Shown: positions 9,027 through 18,128 of the stretch, one piece after another
How positions within the stretch are numbered: the stretch's first letter is position 1
Layout of the letters: each line of letters opens with the position of its first letter
NCBI RefSeq assembly: GCF_029767005.1
Contig: NZ_JARUQR010000001.1
Span: 615,028-679,027 of the forward strand
Direction of reading: 5' to 3'
Source: Thiomicrorhabdus sp. ZW0627
GTDB lineage: Bacteria; Pseudomonadota; Gammaproteobacteria; Thiomicrospirales; Thiomicrospiraceae
Length of the DNA: 64,000 bases
Notes under the pieces: model-generated
Database searches by the model: none
Told to the model about the DNA's origin: nothing
The model's input: only the letters and a program-made list of their open reading frames with translations
Translations under genes and position numbers: made by a program

Positions 9027-9049
9027 GTCTGCCGGCATCACCGGCAGAC
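9027..9049 (+). terminator. Hairpin after dcd
   Basis: GTCTGCCGG and CCGGCAGAC form a nine-base-pair stem with a five-base loop, 18 bases after the dcd stop, followed by CAGTTT. The U-run is weak. The rest of the 262-base gap before gshB is A/T-rich and probably holds the gshB promoter; I see no other structure in it. Confidence 0.6.
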
Positions 9050-9270
9050 CAGTTTCCCCTGACACAAATCTAAGACTTCATCTATTTCCAACGTTGCATC
9101 GCTAATTTTTCACCCAGATTCAGCAAAAATAAGCACGCTTCTCTTTACATTTCTGTAAATTGGTCGATAATTCGTTCTATCTGAACACCACCCTTCAGTG
9201 GACAACACATCACTTCTCGAACACACTTGCTGTTCACATTTTTTAGCCTTCTTATAATAGGTAACTACTG

Positions 9271-10314
9271 ATGAATATCGGCTTTATCATTGCAGACTGG
9301 GAAAAAATCGAACCGACCAAAAATTCGACCATCTTGATCATTCGCGAGTGTATGAAACGTGGTCATAACGTATTCATTCTCTACCCCAAGAACCTGACCG
9401 TACGCAATAACATCGCTTACGGCTATATCAAAAAGGTTGAGAAGATGGAGAAGATTCCCGATAACATCGTCCAATTCTATAAGAAAGTGTCGTTCAAACA
9501 GACCCTGACGCCTCTGCACGGGCTGGACAGTTTGATGATTCGCAAAGATCCGCCGATCGATCCAATCATGTTCAACTTCCTGGACGCGATCAAGGACGAA
9601 TGCGTCATCCTCAACGACATCGACGGCGTACGCAAAGCCAATAACAAGTTGTACACCACGACGTTCAACGATCCGCATAACAACTTCCTGCCGATTACCT
9701 ACGTTTCCAAAAACAAGGAATTTATCCGTCAGACGATCGATGAAATGCCTGGAGACAAAGTCATCTTGAAGCCGTTGGTCGGTTCAGGCGGACATGGTGT
9801 CATCGTTTTGGAGAAGAACGCGCAATCCAACATCAACTCGATTCTCGACTTCTACATCCACGGCCAGGGTGACGACAACTACATCATCATTCAGGAGTAC
9901 ATCGAGGGGGCCGAAGAAGGAGACGTCCGAGTCCTGATGCTGAACGGCAAATTCCTTGGGGCCTATAATCGCAAGCCGCCGGAAGGTGATGTCCGTGCCA
10001 ACATACAGGTAGGCGGCACCGCCCACAAGTACAAGATGACCGACTCCCAGATGGCCGTATGCCGAAAAATCGGTCCTCGTCTAGCGGCCGACGGTCTATA
10101 TTTCGTCGGTGTCGATATGATCGGTGACAAGATCCTTGAAGTGAACGTGTTGAATCCAGGCGGAATCAGCAACATCAACAGACTCGACAAGAAGAAGCTG
10201 CACATTCCGGTTGTGGACTTCATCGAAGAGAAAGTGCATGAAAAAGAAGAGAAACGCGCCGATCTGGAATACCTGATTAAACGTCTGAGTGATTTCAGAC
10301 AGTCTGAACACTGA
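9271..10314 (+). CDS. gshB: Glutathione synthetase
   Basis: The 347-residue ATP-grasp enzyme joins gamma-glutamylcysteine and glycine. It has the N-terminal MNIGFIIADWEKIEPTKNST substrate region, the ATP-grasp segments VILKPLVGSGGHGV and IIQEYIEGAEEGDVRVL, the EGDVRANIQVGG loop and the metal-binding DMIGDKILEVNVLNPGG. The sequence diverges somewhat from E. coli GshB but keeps all landmarks. TAGGTAACT precedes the start. It stands alone, between two hairpins. Confidence 0.92.
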   Translation: MNIGFIIADWEKIEPTKNSTILIIRECMKRGHNVFILYPKNLTVRNNIAYGYIKKVEKMEKIPDNIVQFYKKVSFKQTLTPLHGLDSLMIRKDPPIDPIMFNFLDAIKDECVILNDIDGVRKANNKLYTTTFNDPHNNFLPITYVSKNKEFIRQTIDEMPGDKVILKPLVGSGGHGVIVLEKNAQSNINSILDFYIHGQGDDNYIIIQEYIEGAEEGDVRVLMLNGKFLGAYNRKPPEGDVRANIQVGGTAHKYKMTDSQMAVCRKIGPRLAADGLYFVGVDMIGDKILEVNVLNPGGISNINRLDKKKLHIPVVDFIEEKVHEKEEKRADLEYLIKRLSDFRQSEH

Positions 10315-10327
10315 TCCATTCACGAAA

Positions 10328-10363
10328 CCGGGAATGCACCGAAACAAACACAGACATTCCCGG
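10328..10363 (+). terminator. Hairpin after gshB
   Basis: CCGGGAATG and CATTCCCGG form a nine-base-pair stem, with an 18-base loop, starting 14 bases after the gshB stop. No U-run follows, so termination strength is uncertain. Confidence 0.45.
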
Positions 10364-10487
10364 CACCCGCCGCAATTGATCCGAATCACGTTCAACCTTT
10401 GCGAGAATCCTGAAAAGAAACACGCATCCTGAACATTTGCAGCCCTGCTGCTTCCACACGCCTCAAACACAACACAAAGGAGAGGTT

Positions 10488-10901
10488 ATGAATACGCTTT
10501 TTCGTACATTATTATTAGGTTGGTTTTTGACCTATTTGCCGCAAGCTCTTGCGGAAAACATGTCTTCACTGGACAATGCCCACATGCAGCAGATGGTTCA
10601 TCAAATGAATAAGATGCAGCAATGCCTGCAGGAAATCGACGAAATCGAACTGCAAAAAAACCAAGCACATCTAAATCAAATTGAAAATGAACTGCGTGAC
10701 TTATGTGGCGCAGGGAAACGCGAAGAAGCTCAGGAAAAAGCACTGGAATTCAGCAAAGAGATGCAGAACTCCAAAACTTTCACACGTATTCAAGCCTGTA
10801 GTAAAGAAATGCAACAGCAAGGTTTCATGCCAAAATTCCCGACCCTTGAGTTGGATGAACAAGGCAAGAGCACTGGACACATCTGTGACCAGCTGAAATA
10901 A
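10488..10901 (+). CDS. Small exported helical protein with four cysteines, unknown
   Basis: I do not recognise this 137-residue protein. It has a signal peptide (residues 1-22, cleavage at ALA before EN) and a mature part that looks entirely helical and is rich in Gln, Glu and Met. Four cysteines are spread through the mature part, consistent with two disulfides in a periplasmic helical hairpin. The ATG at 10488 is preceded by AAAGGAGAGG; the frame is open further upstream but has no equal start. It is a single-gene unit ending in an inverted-repeat hairpin. Confidence 0.75.
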   Translation: MNTLFRTLLLGWFLTYLPQALAENMSSLDNAHMQQMVHQMNKMQQCLQEIDEIELQKNQAHLNQIENELRDLCGAGKREEAQEKALEFSKEMQNSKTFTRIQACSKEMQQQGFMPKFPTLELDEQGKSTGHICDQLK

Positions 10902-10934
10902 GCTACTGAGGTGCTTTCCAGCCGATCGGAACCA

Positions 10935-10975
10935 AACAGGCCTGGTGGAAAGCATCCTTTCCGACCAGGCCTGTT
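10935..10975 (+). terminator. Bidirectional hairpin made of two inverted CAGGCCTG elements
   Basis: AACAGGCCTGGTGGAAAG (10935-10952) pairs with CTTTCC-G-ACCAGGCCTGTT (10957-10975), an 18-base-pair stem with one bulged G and a four-base loop. It lies between the convergent small exported-protein gene and ilvA, where a terminator is needed. Both arms contain the CAGGCCTG element and the right arm continues GAAAAC. There is no long U-run on either strand. Confidence 0.7.
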
Positions 10976-11019
10976 GAAAACATACTTCCCTACTTTTCTA
11001 TTCCTGCCCTGTTCGACAT

Positions 11020-12546
11020 CTACTGCTTAGACTTCAAAAACAGTCCATAACCGGGATTATCTTGCTCATTGACATATCGGTAGCCAAGATTTTGTAAATA
11101 GGCTTCAAAGTCATCGCTTTGTTCCGGTGGCACCTGAACACCGACCAGAACACGACCATATGCCGCACCGTGGTTACGGTAATGGAACAGACTGATATTC
11201 CACTCTTCGCTCATTTGCGATAGGAACTGCAATAAAGCCCCAGGTCTTTCCGGAAACTCGAAACGGTACAGCAATTCATTCTTAACGCCGTTGGCATGCC
11301 CTCCGACCATAAAGCGCAGGTGTAGCTTCGCCATCTCGTTGTCAGTCATATCCTCGACCGCATAGCCTTTGGAAACCAGTTCGTTCAGAATCGCTTCCCG
11401 TTCAGGGCGGCCACCTTCGGTTCGCACTCCGGCAAACACTACGGCGCTCTTCGGATCGGAGTAACGGTAATTGAATTCAGTGATTGAACGACGTCCACCC
11501 AAAAGTTCACAGAACTGTTTGAAACTGCCCGGCTCTTCATTGATGGTAACGGCAAAAATCGCTTCACGCTTTTCACCCAATTCGGTACGTTCCGAAATAT
11601 GACGCAAACGATCAAAGTTCATATTCGCACCACTGACGATCGCGGCCATTTCCAAGCCGGACACTTCGTACTTCTCGACAAACTTTTTCATACCCGCCAA
11701 AGCGACCGCACCCGCTGGTTCTGCAATGGCGCGTGTATCTTCAAAGATATCCTTGACTGCGGCACAGATCTCGTCGGTTTTCACCGTCACCATCTCGTCA
11801 ACGCAGGTCTGCGCGATCCGGAAAGGAATCTCCCCCACCTGGGCGACAGCCACTCCGTCGGCGAATAGACCGACTTGATCCAGTACGACACGTTCACCAG
11901 CCTTAAGAGCTTCAGTCATACAAGCCGCATCTTCCGGCTCTACACCGATAATACGTGTCTTAGGAGAAACCTGTTTAATGACCGCCGCCACACCGGAGAT
12001 CAAACCGCCACCACCAACCGCAACAAAGATCACATCAAACGGTTTACTGTGCTGACGCAGCATCTCAAGAGCGATCGTCCCCTGCCCGGCAATAACGTCC
12101 AGATCGTCATACGGATGAATGAAAGTCAGGCTCTCTTCTACCATCAACTGTTTGGCGTGTTTTGAGGCCTCGTCGTAAGTATCGCCGTGCAAGACAACAT
12201 TCCCACCCAAGTTCTTCACTGCATTGACCTTGATTGGAGGTGTGGTTCTCGGCATGACAATAGTCGCCTTGATGCCCATTTTGGAAGCTGACAAGGCAAC
12301 GCCTTGTGCATGGTTTCCAGCCGAAGCAGCAATCACCCCCGCCTGTTTCTGCTCATCAGACAGATTCACCATGCAGTTATAGGCGCCGCGCAATTTGAAT
12401 GAGAACACCGGCTGCAAATCTTCGCGCTTTAACCAGACCTTATTCTGCAGACGTTTAGACAGTAACGGAGCCACTTCTAACGGAGTCTCCTCAGCAACGT
12501 CATAAACTGGAACGGTTAACACTCGGCGCAAAATTTCTTCTGGCAT
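11020..12546 (-). CDS. ilvA: Biosynthetic threonine ammonia-lyase
   Basis: The 508-residue protein is the long, allosteric threonine deaminase that makes 2-oxobutanoate for isoleucine. The PLP lysine is Lys51 in SFKLRGA, and a glycine-rich cofactor loop VGGGGLISG follows. The C-terminal third has two ACT-like regulatory domains (for example KREAIFAVTINEEPGSF and LLYRFEFPERPGALLQF), so isoleucine feedback control is expected. A TATAAT-type -10 element lies upstream on the minus strand. Confidence 0.96.
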   Translation of the reverse strand: MPEEILRRVLTVPVYDVAEETPLEVAPLLSKRLQNKVWLKREDLQPVFSFKLRGAYNCMVNLSDEQKQAGVIAASAGNHAQGVALSASKMGIKATIVMPRTTPPIKVNAVKNLGGNVVLHGDTYDEASKHAKQLMVEESLTFIHPYDDLDVIAGQGTIALEMLRQHSKPFDVIFVAVGGGGLISGVAAVIKQVSPKTRIIGVEPEDAACMTEALKAGERVVLDQVGLFADGVAVAQVGEIPFRIAQTCVDEMVTVKTDEICAAVKDIFEDTRAIAEPAGAVALAGMKKFVEKYEVSGLEMAAIVSGANMNFDRLRHISERTELGEKREAIFAVTINEEPGSFKQFCELLGGRRSITEFNYRYSDPKSAVVFAGVRTEGGRPEREAILNELVSKGYAVEDMTDNEMAKLHLRFMVGGHANGVKNELLYRFEFPERPGALLQFLSQMSEEWNISLFHYRNHGAAYGRVLVGVQVPPEQSDDFEAYLQNLGYRYVNEQDNPGYGLFLKSKQ

Positions 12547-12612
12547 TCAATTTCCTTAGGCTCTTTGATAATAGAACTGCGATACAGGGTTTAAGCTATA
12601 AAACTGCGAGCC

Positions 12613-12618
12613 ATTATA
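12613..12618 (-). promoter_or_regulatory. Candidate -10 element for ilvA
   Basis: On the minus strand this reads TATAAT, about 67 bases upstream of the ilvA ATG. The -35 region is poorly conserved. The remaining part of the 254-base gap, toward the copper receptor gene, shows no operator that I recognise. Confidence 0.4.
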
Positions 12619-12800
12619 GCATTTATAAAAGACGATAAAGCCTATGAAAAAAATGCCTAAAAATTGATCGATGTCATGCAATCAAATATTTCTCAAGACT
12701 CCTGTAAAAAGCCTTAAGAATATCTCAACGATTGCATCAGTTCGGGTGAGTAAAATACCCCAAAAATTAACCAACTATTAACCTATTTAAAGGTCTGAAC

Positions 12801-14804
12801 ATGTTTTCAAGAAAAAAACTATCCATTGCAATTCTAAGCGCACTTTCCGCACCAACGGCGGTATTGGCAGCGGACATCTCTACGGTCGAAGTGGTCGAGA
12901 AAAAAGAAACTTCCCAACAGGAAACATACGGCACTGAAGAATTGACACACACTGGAAATACGGAAACAGGTCAGATCTTACGTCAACTTAATGGCGTCGA
13001 CGCCATCCGCATGGGCGGACACGGATTGGACGTCCAGATCCGTGGTCAACAAAACACACAATTGAACGTTATTCTAGACGGTGCTGAAATTGCTGGTGGT
13101 TGTCCTAACCGTATGGATCCTCCAACCTCTTATGCCGAAGTCGGCAGTTACGACGACGTCACCGTTATTAAAGGGGTTCAATCGTTGCTTTATGGAGCAG
13201 GCGGAACCGGCGGAACCATCCTTTTCGAACGCAAAGCCCCGACTTTTGAAGAAGGTAAACCTTACCAGGGTGAAATCAGCGCGGCCACCGGTTCAAACGG
13301 CCTGACTCAGGACTTGAATGCCAAAGTTGCTGTCGGCAGCGACCAGCTATACATGGTTCTTCAAGGCTCGAAAAAGTCGGCGGACAACTATAAGGACGGT
13401 AATGGAGACGAAGTCCGTTCAAGCTATGAAAGTCAGCAGGGGCATCTGGATCTGGGATGGCGTCCGGATGAGAACAACGAATTCAAATTCTCCTATGAAA
13501 AGAGCCGCACAGACGATGCACTTTACCAAGGTGCAAGTATGGATGCCCCACTTTCCGATGCAGAAATCAAACGACTTAGCTATGAAGGCAAAAACCTGGC
13601 AAAAAACCTGCAAGGTTTGAAAATCGAAGCCTACCAGTCAAACGTCGAACACGTAATGAACAACTTTGAACTTCGTACTCCAATAGATGCGACTAAACTG
13701 ATGGAAACCCCATCCAAAACCGAAACCACCGGTGGTAAAGTGACACTAACCAGCCAGTTGGGTCACACAAAATTGGATTACGGTGTCATCCTGAAATCCG
13801 AACAGAAAGTGGCTTCATTGTATAACCGTTACCCTGATCCGGATGCACTGTTGTTCAAGATGTGGCCGGACGTTTTAACAGAACAGAACAGCGTTTTCGC
13901 AGAAAGCACTTCTCTATTCCGCAACAACCAAAAAGTCATTCTCGGCTTACGTTACGACCAAGTCAAAGCCGAAGCACGTGACGTTAATATGATGGCGACC
14001 AACCTGTACACCAACGCCAACAGTGACTACTCCGGAAAAACATCGGTCGAAGAAGGAAACTTGAACGCACTGGCACGCTATGAGCGCGGTTATGACAACG
14101 GCGTTAACTGGTTTGCAGGCATCAGCCATACAACCCGTACCGCTGACGCAACCGAACGTTTCATGAATAAAGGCGGAGCCATGCCTTCCATGTGGTGGGT
14201 CGGAAACCCGGACTTGAACCCTGAAAAACACAATCAGATCGACATAGGAGTGAGCCGTAATACCAAAGCCTACGATGTCAGTGCAACGGCTTACTACGAC
14301 CAAGTTGAAGACTATATTTTGAGAACCAAGAATGCAGCCGGCTCTGCGGTTTACATAAATAAAGACGCAACGATCTACGGATTGGAATTAGCGGCCACTT
14401 ACTTCGTAAACCACGCTTTCAAAACAGGTTTCAATGCTGCATTGACCAAAGGTGACAACACCACGGATAATACCAACCTTGCAAGCATGACGCCGCTTTC
14501 CGGAAACGTCTTCGCAGAGTATTACACCAATAAACTTTATGCCGGTGGGCGTTTCAACTTTGCAACCGAACAGGACGAGGTTTATGACGTAATCAACGAA
14601 AAGACCACTCCAGCTTGGAGCACAGTGGACCTTTATGCAGGCTATAACGTGAATAAAACGTTTGCACTATCGGCCGGAGTTGATAACTTATTCGACCACG
14701 CTTACTACAACCACATTAACCGTGAAGATCCTGTCAGCGGGAATCTATACAAGGTTAATGAGCCCGGACGTAATGTTTGGGCAAAAGTCACTGCAAGATT
14801 TTAA
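12801..14804 (+). CDS. TonB-dependent copper receptor (OprC/NosA-like)
   Basis: The 667-residue outer-membrane protein has a signal peptide (to VLA, residue 23), a plug domain (about 45-150) and a 22-strand barrel ending in Phe. The plug carries GGCPNRMDPPTSY (99-111), a hallmark of OprC/NosA copper receptors, and HGLDVQIRGQ. The barrel has many Met, including MWWVGNPDLNPEKHNQIDIG. It probably imports copper across the outer membrane with TonB. AAAGGTC precedes the ATG and a strong terminator follows. The next genes are Sco and PCuAC copper chaperones, which supports the substrate. Confidence 0.9.
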   Translation: MFSRKKLSIAILSALSAPTAVLAADISTVEVVEKKETSQQETYGTEELTHTGNTETGQILRQLNGVDAIRMGGHGLDVQIRGQQNTQLNVILDGAEIAGGCPNRMDPPTSYAEVGSYDDVTVIKGVQSLLYGAGGTGGTILFERKAPTFEEGKPYQGEISAATGSNGLTQDLNAKVAVGSDQLYMVLQGSKKSADNYKDGNGDEVRSSYESQQGHLDLGWRPDENNEFKFSYEKSRTDDALYQGASMDAPLSDAEIKRLSYEGKNLAKNLQGLKIEAYQSNVEHVMNNFELRTPIDATKLMETPSKTETTGGKVTLTSQLGHTKLDYGVILKSEQKVASLYNRYPDPDALLFKMWPDVLTEQNSVFAESTSLFRNNQKVILGLRYDQVKAEARDVNMMATNLYTNANSDYSGKTSVEEGNLNALARYERGYDNGVNWFAGISHTTRTADATERFMNKGGAMPSMWWVGNPDLNPEKHNQIDIGVSRNTKAYDVSATAYYDQVEDYILRTKNAAGSAVYINKDATIYGLELAATYFVNHAFKTGFNAALTKGDNTTDNTNLASMTPLSGNVFAEYYTNKLYAGGRFNFATEQDEVYDVINEKTTPAWSTVDLYAGYNVNKTFALSAGVDNLFDHAYYNHINREDPVSGNLYKVNEPGRNVWAKVTARF

Positions 14805-14826
14805 GCAACTAGTGATATGATTATCG

Positions 14827-14864
14827 AAAACCGCCATGGAATCTCTTTCTATTGGCGGTTTTTT
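14827..14864 (+). terminator. Intrinsic terminator after the copper receptor gene
   Basis: AAAACCGCCA and TGGCGGTTTT form a ten-base-pair stem, with a 16-base loop, followed by TT. The next gene begins only about 25 bases later, so readthrough into the Sco gene is possible. Confidence 0.8.
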
Positions 14865-14887
14865 GATTTATATAAAGGACTTTGAAA

Positions 14888-15493
14888 ATGAAAACCAAAT
14901 ACCTGATTTCCGTCATAGTTTTAGGAATCCTTCTAGGCATTGGGTCATTCTTCATTCCAAGTCATTCCAACTCGTCAACACCAGTCAAGTTGATTTCAAG
15001 CGATGCACCACACGGTGGTGATTTCACTCTCAATGCTGCAGACGGCAAACATTCATTAAGCGATTTCAAGAACAAACTGGTACTGATCTATTTCGGCTAC
15101 ACCTACTGCCCGGATATTTGCCCGACCAATCTTGGAAACCTATCCGTCGCTTACCGAAGACTGACAGCAGAGGAAAAAGCCAAAACCCAAATCCTGTTCA
15201 TTTCAGTCGACCCGGAAAGAGACACGCCGAAACGCCTGAAGCAATATTCGGATTACTTTGAAGCAGGCATTATCGGTTTAACCTCCGACCCGGACACCAT
15301 CGCTGAAGTCAGCCGACGTTACGGCGTGGTCTACGCCAAGGTGGACGACCCGAACAACGGCACAAACTATTCTGTCGACCACTCTGCTTTCACTTATGTG
15401 GTTGACCAACAAGGCCAACTTCGGGAACAACTGCCACACGCAACCAATCCTGACAATTTTGTGAAAACCATCCGGAAATACCTTGAAAAATAA
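14888..15493 (+). CDS. SCO1/SenC-family copper chaperone
   Basis: The 201-residue membrane-anchored thioredoxin-fold protein delivers copper to the CuA or CuB site of respiratory oxidases. An N-terminal anchor spans about residues 5-23. The copper ligands are Cys74 and Cys78 in YCPDICPTN, with a His in YSVDHSAFTYVVD. A TTG two codons upstream is in frame, but AAAGGA is best spaced for this ATG. It lies between the copper receptor and PCuAC genes. Confidence 0.92.
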   Translation: MKTKYLISVIVLGILLGIGSFFIPSHSNSSTPVKLISSDAPHGGDFTLNAADGKHSLSDFKNKLVLIYFGYTYCPDICPTNLGNLSVAYRRLTAEEKAKTQILFISVDPERDTPKRLKQYSDYFEAGIIGLTSDPDTIAEVSRRYGVVYAKVDDPNNGTNYSVDHSAFTYVVDQQGQLREQLPHATNPDNFVKTIRKYLEK

Positions 15494-15570
15494 ACAATAA
15501 CCACCATTTATTCTCAATATCGTCTCCGATTGCTTTGCAACTTGGGGCTTATAAACAAAGGAATTAATAC

Positions 15571-16074
15571 ATGTCTTTCCACACCTCCTATAAAACCAAA
15601 CTGGCCACATTCATTTTGGGCGCAGCCGCGTCTTTCAGTTCATTCAGCGTTTATGCAGATCAAGCGGAACAGATTCAGGTCAGCGGAGCCTATGCCCGTG
15701 AAGTGCCTCCAGGCGCACCTGCAAGCGCCAGCTTCATGACACTGAGCAATCAGAGCGATCAGGACATCAAGCTGGTTGAAGCAGCTTCAAAAGCAGCGGA
15801 AATTGTGGAACTGCACACTCACAGTAACGATGACGGCGTCATGCGCATGCGCAAAATCGATAGCATCACCGTCCCAGCACACGGTGAAACCGTACTTCAA
15901 CCAGGCGGTCTGCACATCATGCTGATCGAACCGGTAGAACCTCTAAAAATGGGAAATACCGTTAAAATGCAGTTGAAATTCGAAGACGGCAGCCAAAAAG
16001 CCATCTCCATGCCGGTTAAATCCTTGAAAGTGATGACTATGCCGATGCAGCATAATCATGGCGACATGCACTAA
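15571..16074 (+). CDS. PCuAC-family periplasmic copper chaperone
   Basis: The 167-residue exported protein has a signal peptide (to VYA, residue 29) and the exact PCuA(C) Cu(I) motif H-X10-M-X21-H-X-M: His82, Met93, His115 and Met117. The C-terminal tail MTMPMQHNHGDMH adds further Met and His ligands. PCuAC works with Sco proteins in oxidase CuA maturation, and both are adjacent here. A terminator follows directly. Confidence 0.93.
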   Translation: MSFHTSYKTKLATFILGAAASFSSFSVYADQAEQIQVSGAYAREVPPGAPASASFMTLSNQSDQDIKLVEAASKAAEIVELHTHSNDDGVMRMRKIDSITVPAHGETVLQPGGLHIMLIEPVEPLKMGNTVKMQLKFEDGSQKAISMPVKSLKVMTMPMQHNHGDMH

Positions 16075-16075
16075 G

Positions 16076-16101
16076 TCCGGTTGTAAAAAACTGGATTTTT
16101 T
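16076..16101 (+). terminator. Intrinsic terminator after PCuAC gene
   Basis: TCCGGTT and AACTGGA form a seven-pair stem (one G-T), immediately followed by six T residues. It begins two bases after the PCuAC stop. Confidence 0.75.
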
Positions 16102-16168
16102 CATGGGTAAGGGGTAGACTATCTGGCCTTTTACCTAGCAAAAACCTTAACAATAATAGGTACATAGA

Positions 16169-16639
16169 ATGAAAAAGAACATTCAGAAAAGCTTCTACGG
16201 CATCTTGATTTCAGGCTTGATGATTAGCTCGGCTCAAGCGAAAGAAAGCGATATCAGCGAAATGAAAAATTTGGATCTATGTGTGAACTACTCGACACTG
16301 AAATCCGAAGAAGAGAAAAAAGCCTATTTTGATGAACTGAACAAACGCGGCCAACTGAGCTACCAGGATTTAGATCGCCTGCCAACCAAAACCGTTGCAA
16401 GCAGCTCAACCATCTGCGGAATGTATATGTCTTTAGGTAAGCCGATTGCTGAGCAGTCACGCCAGATTCGTCCTATGACATTCAAAGCGGTTCACGTATA
16501 TCCTGACAAATACTATGTTTCGCAATCCGGAATGATCGTTTCAAGCTATGAGCGTAAGGAAGGCGAAATGCCTCCTAAACTGATCGCAGAGAAACCGGCT
16601 GTCGAACCACCACCGGTTCTATACAAGCACGCGAAATAA
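16169..16639 (+). CDS. Exported protein of unknown function downstream of copper genes
   Basis: I do not recognise this 156-residue protein. It has a signal peptide (MKKNIQKSFYGILISGLMIS, cleavage near AQA before KES), two cysteines in the mature part (LDLCVNYS and STICGMYM, about 45 residues apart), and a proline-rich C-terminus (VEPPPVLYKHAK). The Cys spacing suggests one disulfide. It is separated from the PCuAC gene by a terminator, so a link to copper is only positional. No clear Shine-Dalgarno site precedes the ATG beyond AATAGG. Confidence 0.7.
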   Translation: MKKNIQKSFYGILISGLMISSAQAKESDISEMKNLDLCVNYSTLKSEEEKKAYFDELNKRGQLSYQDLDRLPTKTVASSSTICGMYMSLGKPIAEQSRQIRPMTFKAVHVYPDKYYVSQSGMIVSSYERKEGEMPPKLIAEKPAVEPPPVLYKHAK

Positions 16640-16662
16640 TCCCGAGAGAGTTCCCTCTCATT

Positions 16663-16692
16663 AGCATGCCGGCTTCTTGCCGGCTGCTTTTT
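16663..16692 (+). terminator. Intrinsic terminator before rpiA
   Basis: AGCA-T-GCCGGC pairs with GCCGGC-TGCT around the loop TTCTT and is followed by a run of T. It ends the unknown exported-protein transcript. Confidence 0.85.
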
Positions 16693-16805
16693 ATGACGTG
16701 CTTACAGTCAAAGTGCAATGCTATACAACCACACTGTTATTGATTACAATTACGCCACAAAAAATAACGACAAAATAAATCAATAACATAATTAGAGAGA
16801 TAATC

Positions 16806-17471
16806 ATGACACAAGATGAACTAAAACAAAAAGTTGCTCAAGCGGCAATCGAATACGTCGTGCCGGATACCATCATCGGTGTGGGCACAGGGTCAACCGC
16901 TAACTTCTTCATTGACGAACTGGCTAAAATCAAAGGCTCTATCGAAGGTGCCGTCGCCAGCTCCGAAGCAACTGCGGAACGTCTGAAAGGTCATGGTATC
17001 CCTGTTTTGGATCTGAACTCGGTCGCTGAAATGTCTGTATACATCGACGGTGCCGATGAAGCCGATCCGGGATTGCACCTTGTCAAAGGCGGCGGTGGCG
17101 CCCTAACTCGTGAAAAAATCGTTTTGGCGGTTGCCAAGAAGTTTGTCTGCATCGCAGACGACAGCAAAAAGGTCGACGTTCTAGGCAAATTCCCGCTACC
17201 TGTGGAAGTCATTCCAATGGCCCGCAGCTACGTCGCTCGTGAAATCGTCAAGCGCTTCGGCGGCGAACCGGTTCTTCGTGATGGTTTCATCACTGATAAC
17301 GGTAACGTCATCCTAGACATCCATGGCCTTGAAATCACAGACCCGGTTGCCATGGAAAACGAATTGAACAGCATTGTCGGTGTCGTCACCAACGGTCTGT
17401 TCGCTGCACGTAAAGCGGACATTTTCCTTTGCGGAACAGCAAATGGTGTCGAAACCATTACGGCTGAGTAA
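16806..17471 (+). CDS. rpiA: Ribose-5-phosphate isomerase A
   Basis: The 221-residue enzyme interconverts ribose 5-phosphate and ribulose 5-phosphate, for the pentose phosphate route and, if the cell is autotrophic, the Calvin cycle. It shows [15 protein letters not shown], the [14 protein letters not shown] loop, [26 protein letters not shown] split across the active site with Asp, Glu and Lys catalytic residues, and [14 protein letters not shown] at the end. AGAGAGAT precedes the ATG. It has its own terminators on both sides. Confidence 0.97.
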   Translation: MTQDELKQKVAQAAIEYVVPDTIIGVGTGSTANFFIDELAKIKGSIEGAVASSEATAERLKGHGIPVLDLNSVAEMSVYIDGADEADPGLHLVKGGGGALTREKIVLAVAKKFVCIADDSKKVDVLGKFPLPVEVIPMARSYVAREIVKRFGGEPVLRDGFITDNGNVILDIHGLEITDPVAMENELNSIVGVVTNGLFAARKADIFLCGTANGVETITAE

Positions 17472-17500
17472 AACGCTCATCCGCAAATAGCGTTAATTTG

Positions 17501-17537
17501 AATCGGGTCCATTGCTTCAATGTAGACCCGATTTTTG
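17501..17537 (+). terminator. Intrinsic terminator after rpiA
   Basis: AATCGGGTC and GACCCGATT form a nine-base-pair stem with a 15-base loop and are followed by TTTG TTT. Confidence 0.85.
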
Positions 17538-17587
17538 TTTATAGGTATTTTAGGTTTTTCACCTCCATACAAAAGTGATTCGATCCT

Positions 17588-18091
17588 ATGCAAAACATTG
17601 GTAGTAAACTCTTCGGACTTCTAGTCATCGTCCTACTGTCCACCCTGCTTTATTTCACCGTCTTTTCCGATGGTCTTGGCAAAGCTCCGGCTGTCACGGT
17701 CAAGAACACTCAGGGAGAAAGCATCGACCTCAGTCATCCTAAAAAACCGGTACTGGTCAATTTCTGGGCGACATCCTGTCCTGGTTGTATTGCCGAAATG
17801 CCCCATCTGGCCAAAATGAAACAGGAGCTTGGTGACCGTTTTGAGCTGGTTGCAATTTCCATGCAATACGACCCTGCATCGCAAGTCCAGAAATTCATTC
17901 AGAGTAATCCCTATCCATTTATTTTCGTCATGGACACCGACGGCAAACTATCCAAAGCGTTCGGCGAAGTGTTATTGACGCCGACCAGCTTCCTGATCGC
18001 TCCGAACGGTAACATCGTCTATCAACAGATCGGTGAAGTTCAGTTCGACATCGTAAGCGAACGCATTAAGCAAATGAGCCCGAACCTCTAA
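17588..18091 (+). CDS. Membrane-anchored TlpA/ResA-like thioredoxin
   Basis: The 167-residue protein has an N-terminal membrane anchor (about residues 7-27) and a periplasmic AhpC/TSA-type thioredoxin fold. The redox motif is SCPGC with Cys64 and Cys67, and the cis-Pro segment is [12 protein letters not shown]. The CPGC motif differs from the CPPC of the TlpA-like protein at 3048-3587. It lies upstream of hemL by 37 bases, in the same direction, and may be co-transcribed with it. Confidence 0.85.
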   Translation: MQNIGSKLFGLLVIVLLSTLLYFTVFSDGLGKAPAVTVKNTQGESIDLSHPKKPVLVNFWATSCPGCIAEMPHLAKMKQELGDRFELVAISMQYDPASQVQKFIQSNPYPFIFVMDTDGKLSKAFGEVLLTPTSFLIAPNGNIVYQQIGEVQFDIVSERIKQMSPNL

Positions 18092-18128
18092 GTCCAGACC
18101 TATCAGATCAAGTATTAAAGGAAACCCG

